Positions 14,821-14,883 of a stretch of DNA of 14,883 bases are shown here, piece by piece (position 1 is the stretch's first letter; each line of letters starts with the position of its first letter). The notes below the pieces were generated by a model. That model was not told the origin of the DNA and made no database searches. It saw nothing but the letters and a program-made list of their open reading frames with translations. Both the position numbers and the translations under genes were made by a program. Origin of the DNA: an uncultured Clostridia bacterium (GTDB lineage: Bacteria > Bacillota > Clostridia > Oscillospirales > JAAYOS01); assembly GCA_944386395.1 (NCBI GenBank), contig CALXAZ010000032.1:1-14883 (forward strand). Direction: 5' to 3'.

Positions 14821-14883
14821 CAAAAACTAAATAATTATTAAATGGAGACGTATCGAAGCGGTCATAACGAGCTCGACTCGAAA
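14821..14883 (+). tRNA. tRNA-Ser(CGA) 5' half, copy 3, cut by the window edge
   Basis: Bases 14844-14883 give acceptor GGAGACG, an intact D-stem TCG/CGA, anticodon stem CTCGA and loop CTCGAAA (anticodon CGA, reading UCG). This copy has no visible defect and could be the start of a complete gene. The window ends on the last loop base, so completeness cannot be judged. The 23-base flank before it matches copy 1. Confidence 0.55.

Noticed and set aside
14583..14834. 83-codon open frame over the tRNA-like repeats
   Set aside because: It overlaps two tRNA-Ser halves and their spacer, lacks a ribosome site and has no protein-like motif.
14561..14883. Possible CRISPR-like repeat array
   Set aside because: The repeats are tRNA 5' halves of two types with unequal spacers and no cas genes; the tRNA secondary structure explains them.

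Overview
The window looks like chromosomal DNA of a low-to-moderate GC Firmicute of class Clostridia. The reasons are the clostridial-type pyruvate, phosphate dikinase, the pstSCAB-phoU layout, AGGAGG-type ribosome binding sites with several TTG/GTG starts, and many short convergent terminators. It begins inside proA and ends inside a tRNA-Ser-like repeat, so both ends may be contig ends.

Layout. 1-678: the C-terminal half of proA (+). 791-5022: a complete phosphate-uptake operon on the minus strand, transcribed pstS, pstC, pstA, pstB, phoU. The PstS has its two halves in swapped order, like a circular permutation. 5272-7902: ppdK (-), with its own promoter and terminator. 8126-8380: a promoter, an about 80-nt structured leader, tRNA-Ser(GCU) and a terminator (+). 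8586-9968: a von Willebrand A protein with a cysteine-rich C-terminus (+). 10077-10664: an unrecognised four-helix membrane protein built as an internal duplication (-). 10783-12758: a GT4 glycosyltransferase followed, one frame away and without its own start signals, by an alpha/beta-hydrolase region; this reads as one gene split by a frameshift (+). 12838-14301: a MATE-family exporter (-). 14302-14883: no protein gene; it holds a strong promoter and three tRNA-Ser(CGA) 5' halves. Two of these stop exactly after the anticodon loop; the third runs to the window edge at the same base.

How it works together. The Pst system imports phosphate and PhoU signals phosphate status. PPDK interconverts PEP/AMP/PPi and pyruvate/ATP/Pi and sits next door, but a strong terminator separates it, so no co-regulation is shown. 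The accessory-like part is the right half. The tRNA halves resemble attachment-site remnants left by elements that recombine in the anticodon loop, with shared core ACTCGAAA. No integrase, transposase, CRISPR array or phage gene is visible. The observations most worth following are the permuted PstS, the tRNA half-gene array and the split glycosyltransferase/hydrolase gene.
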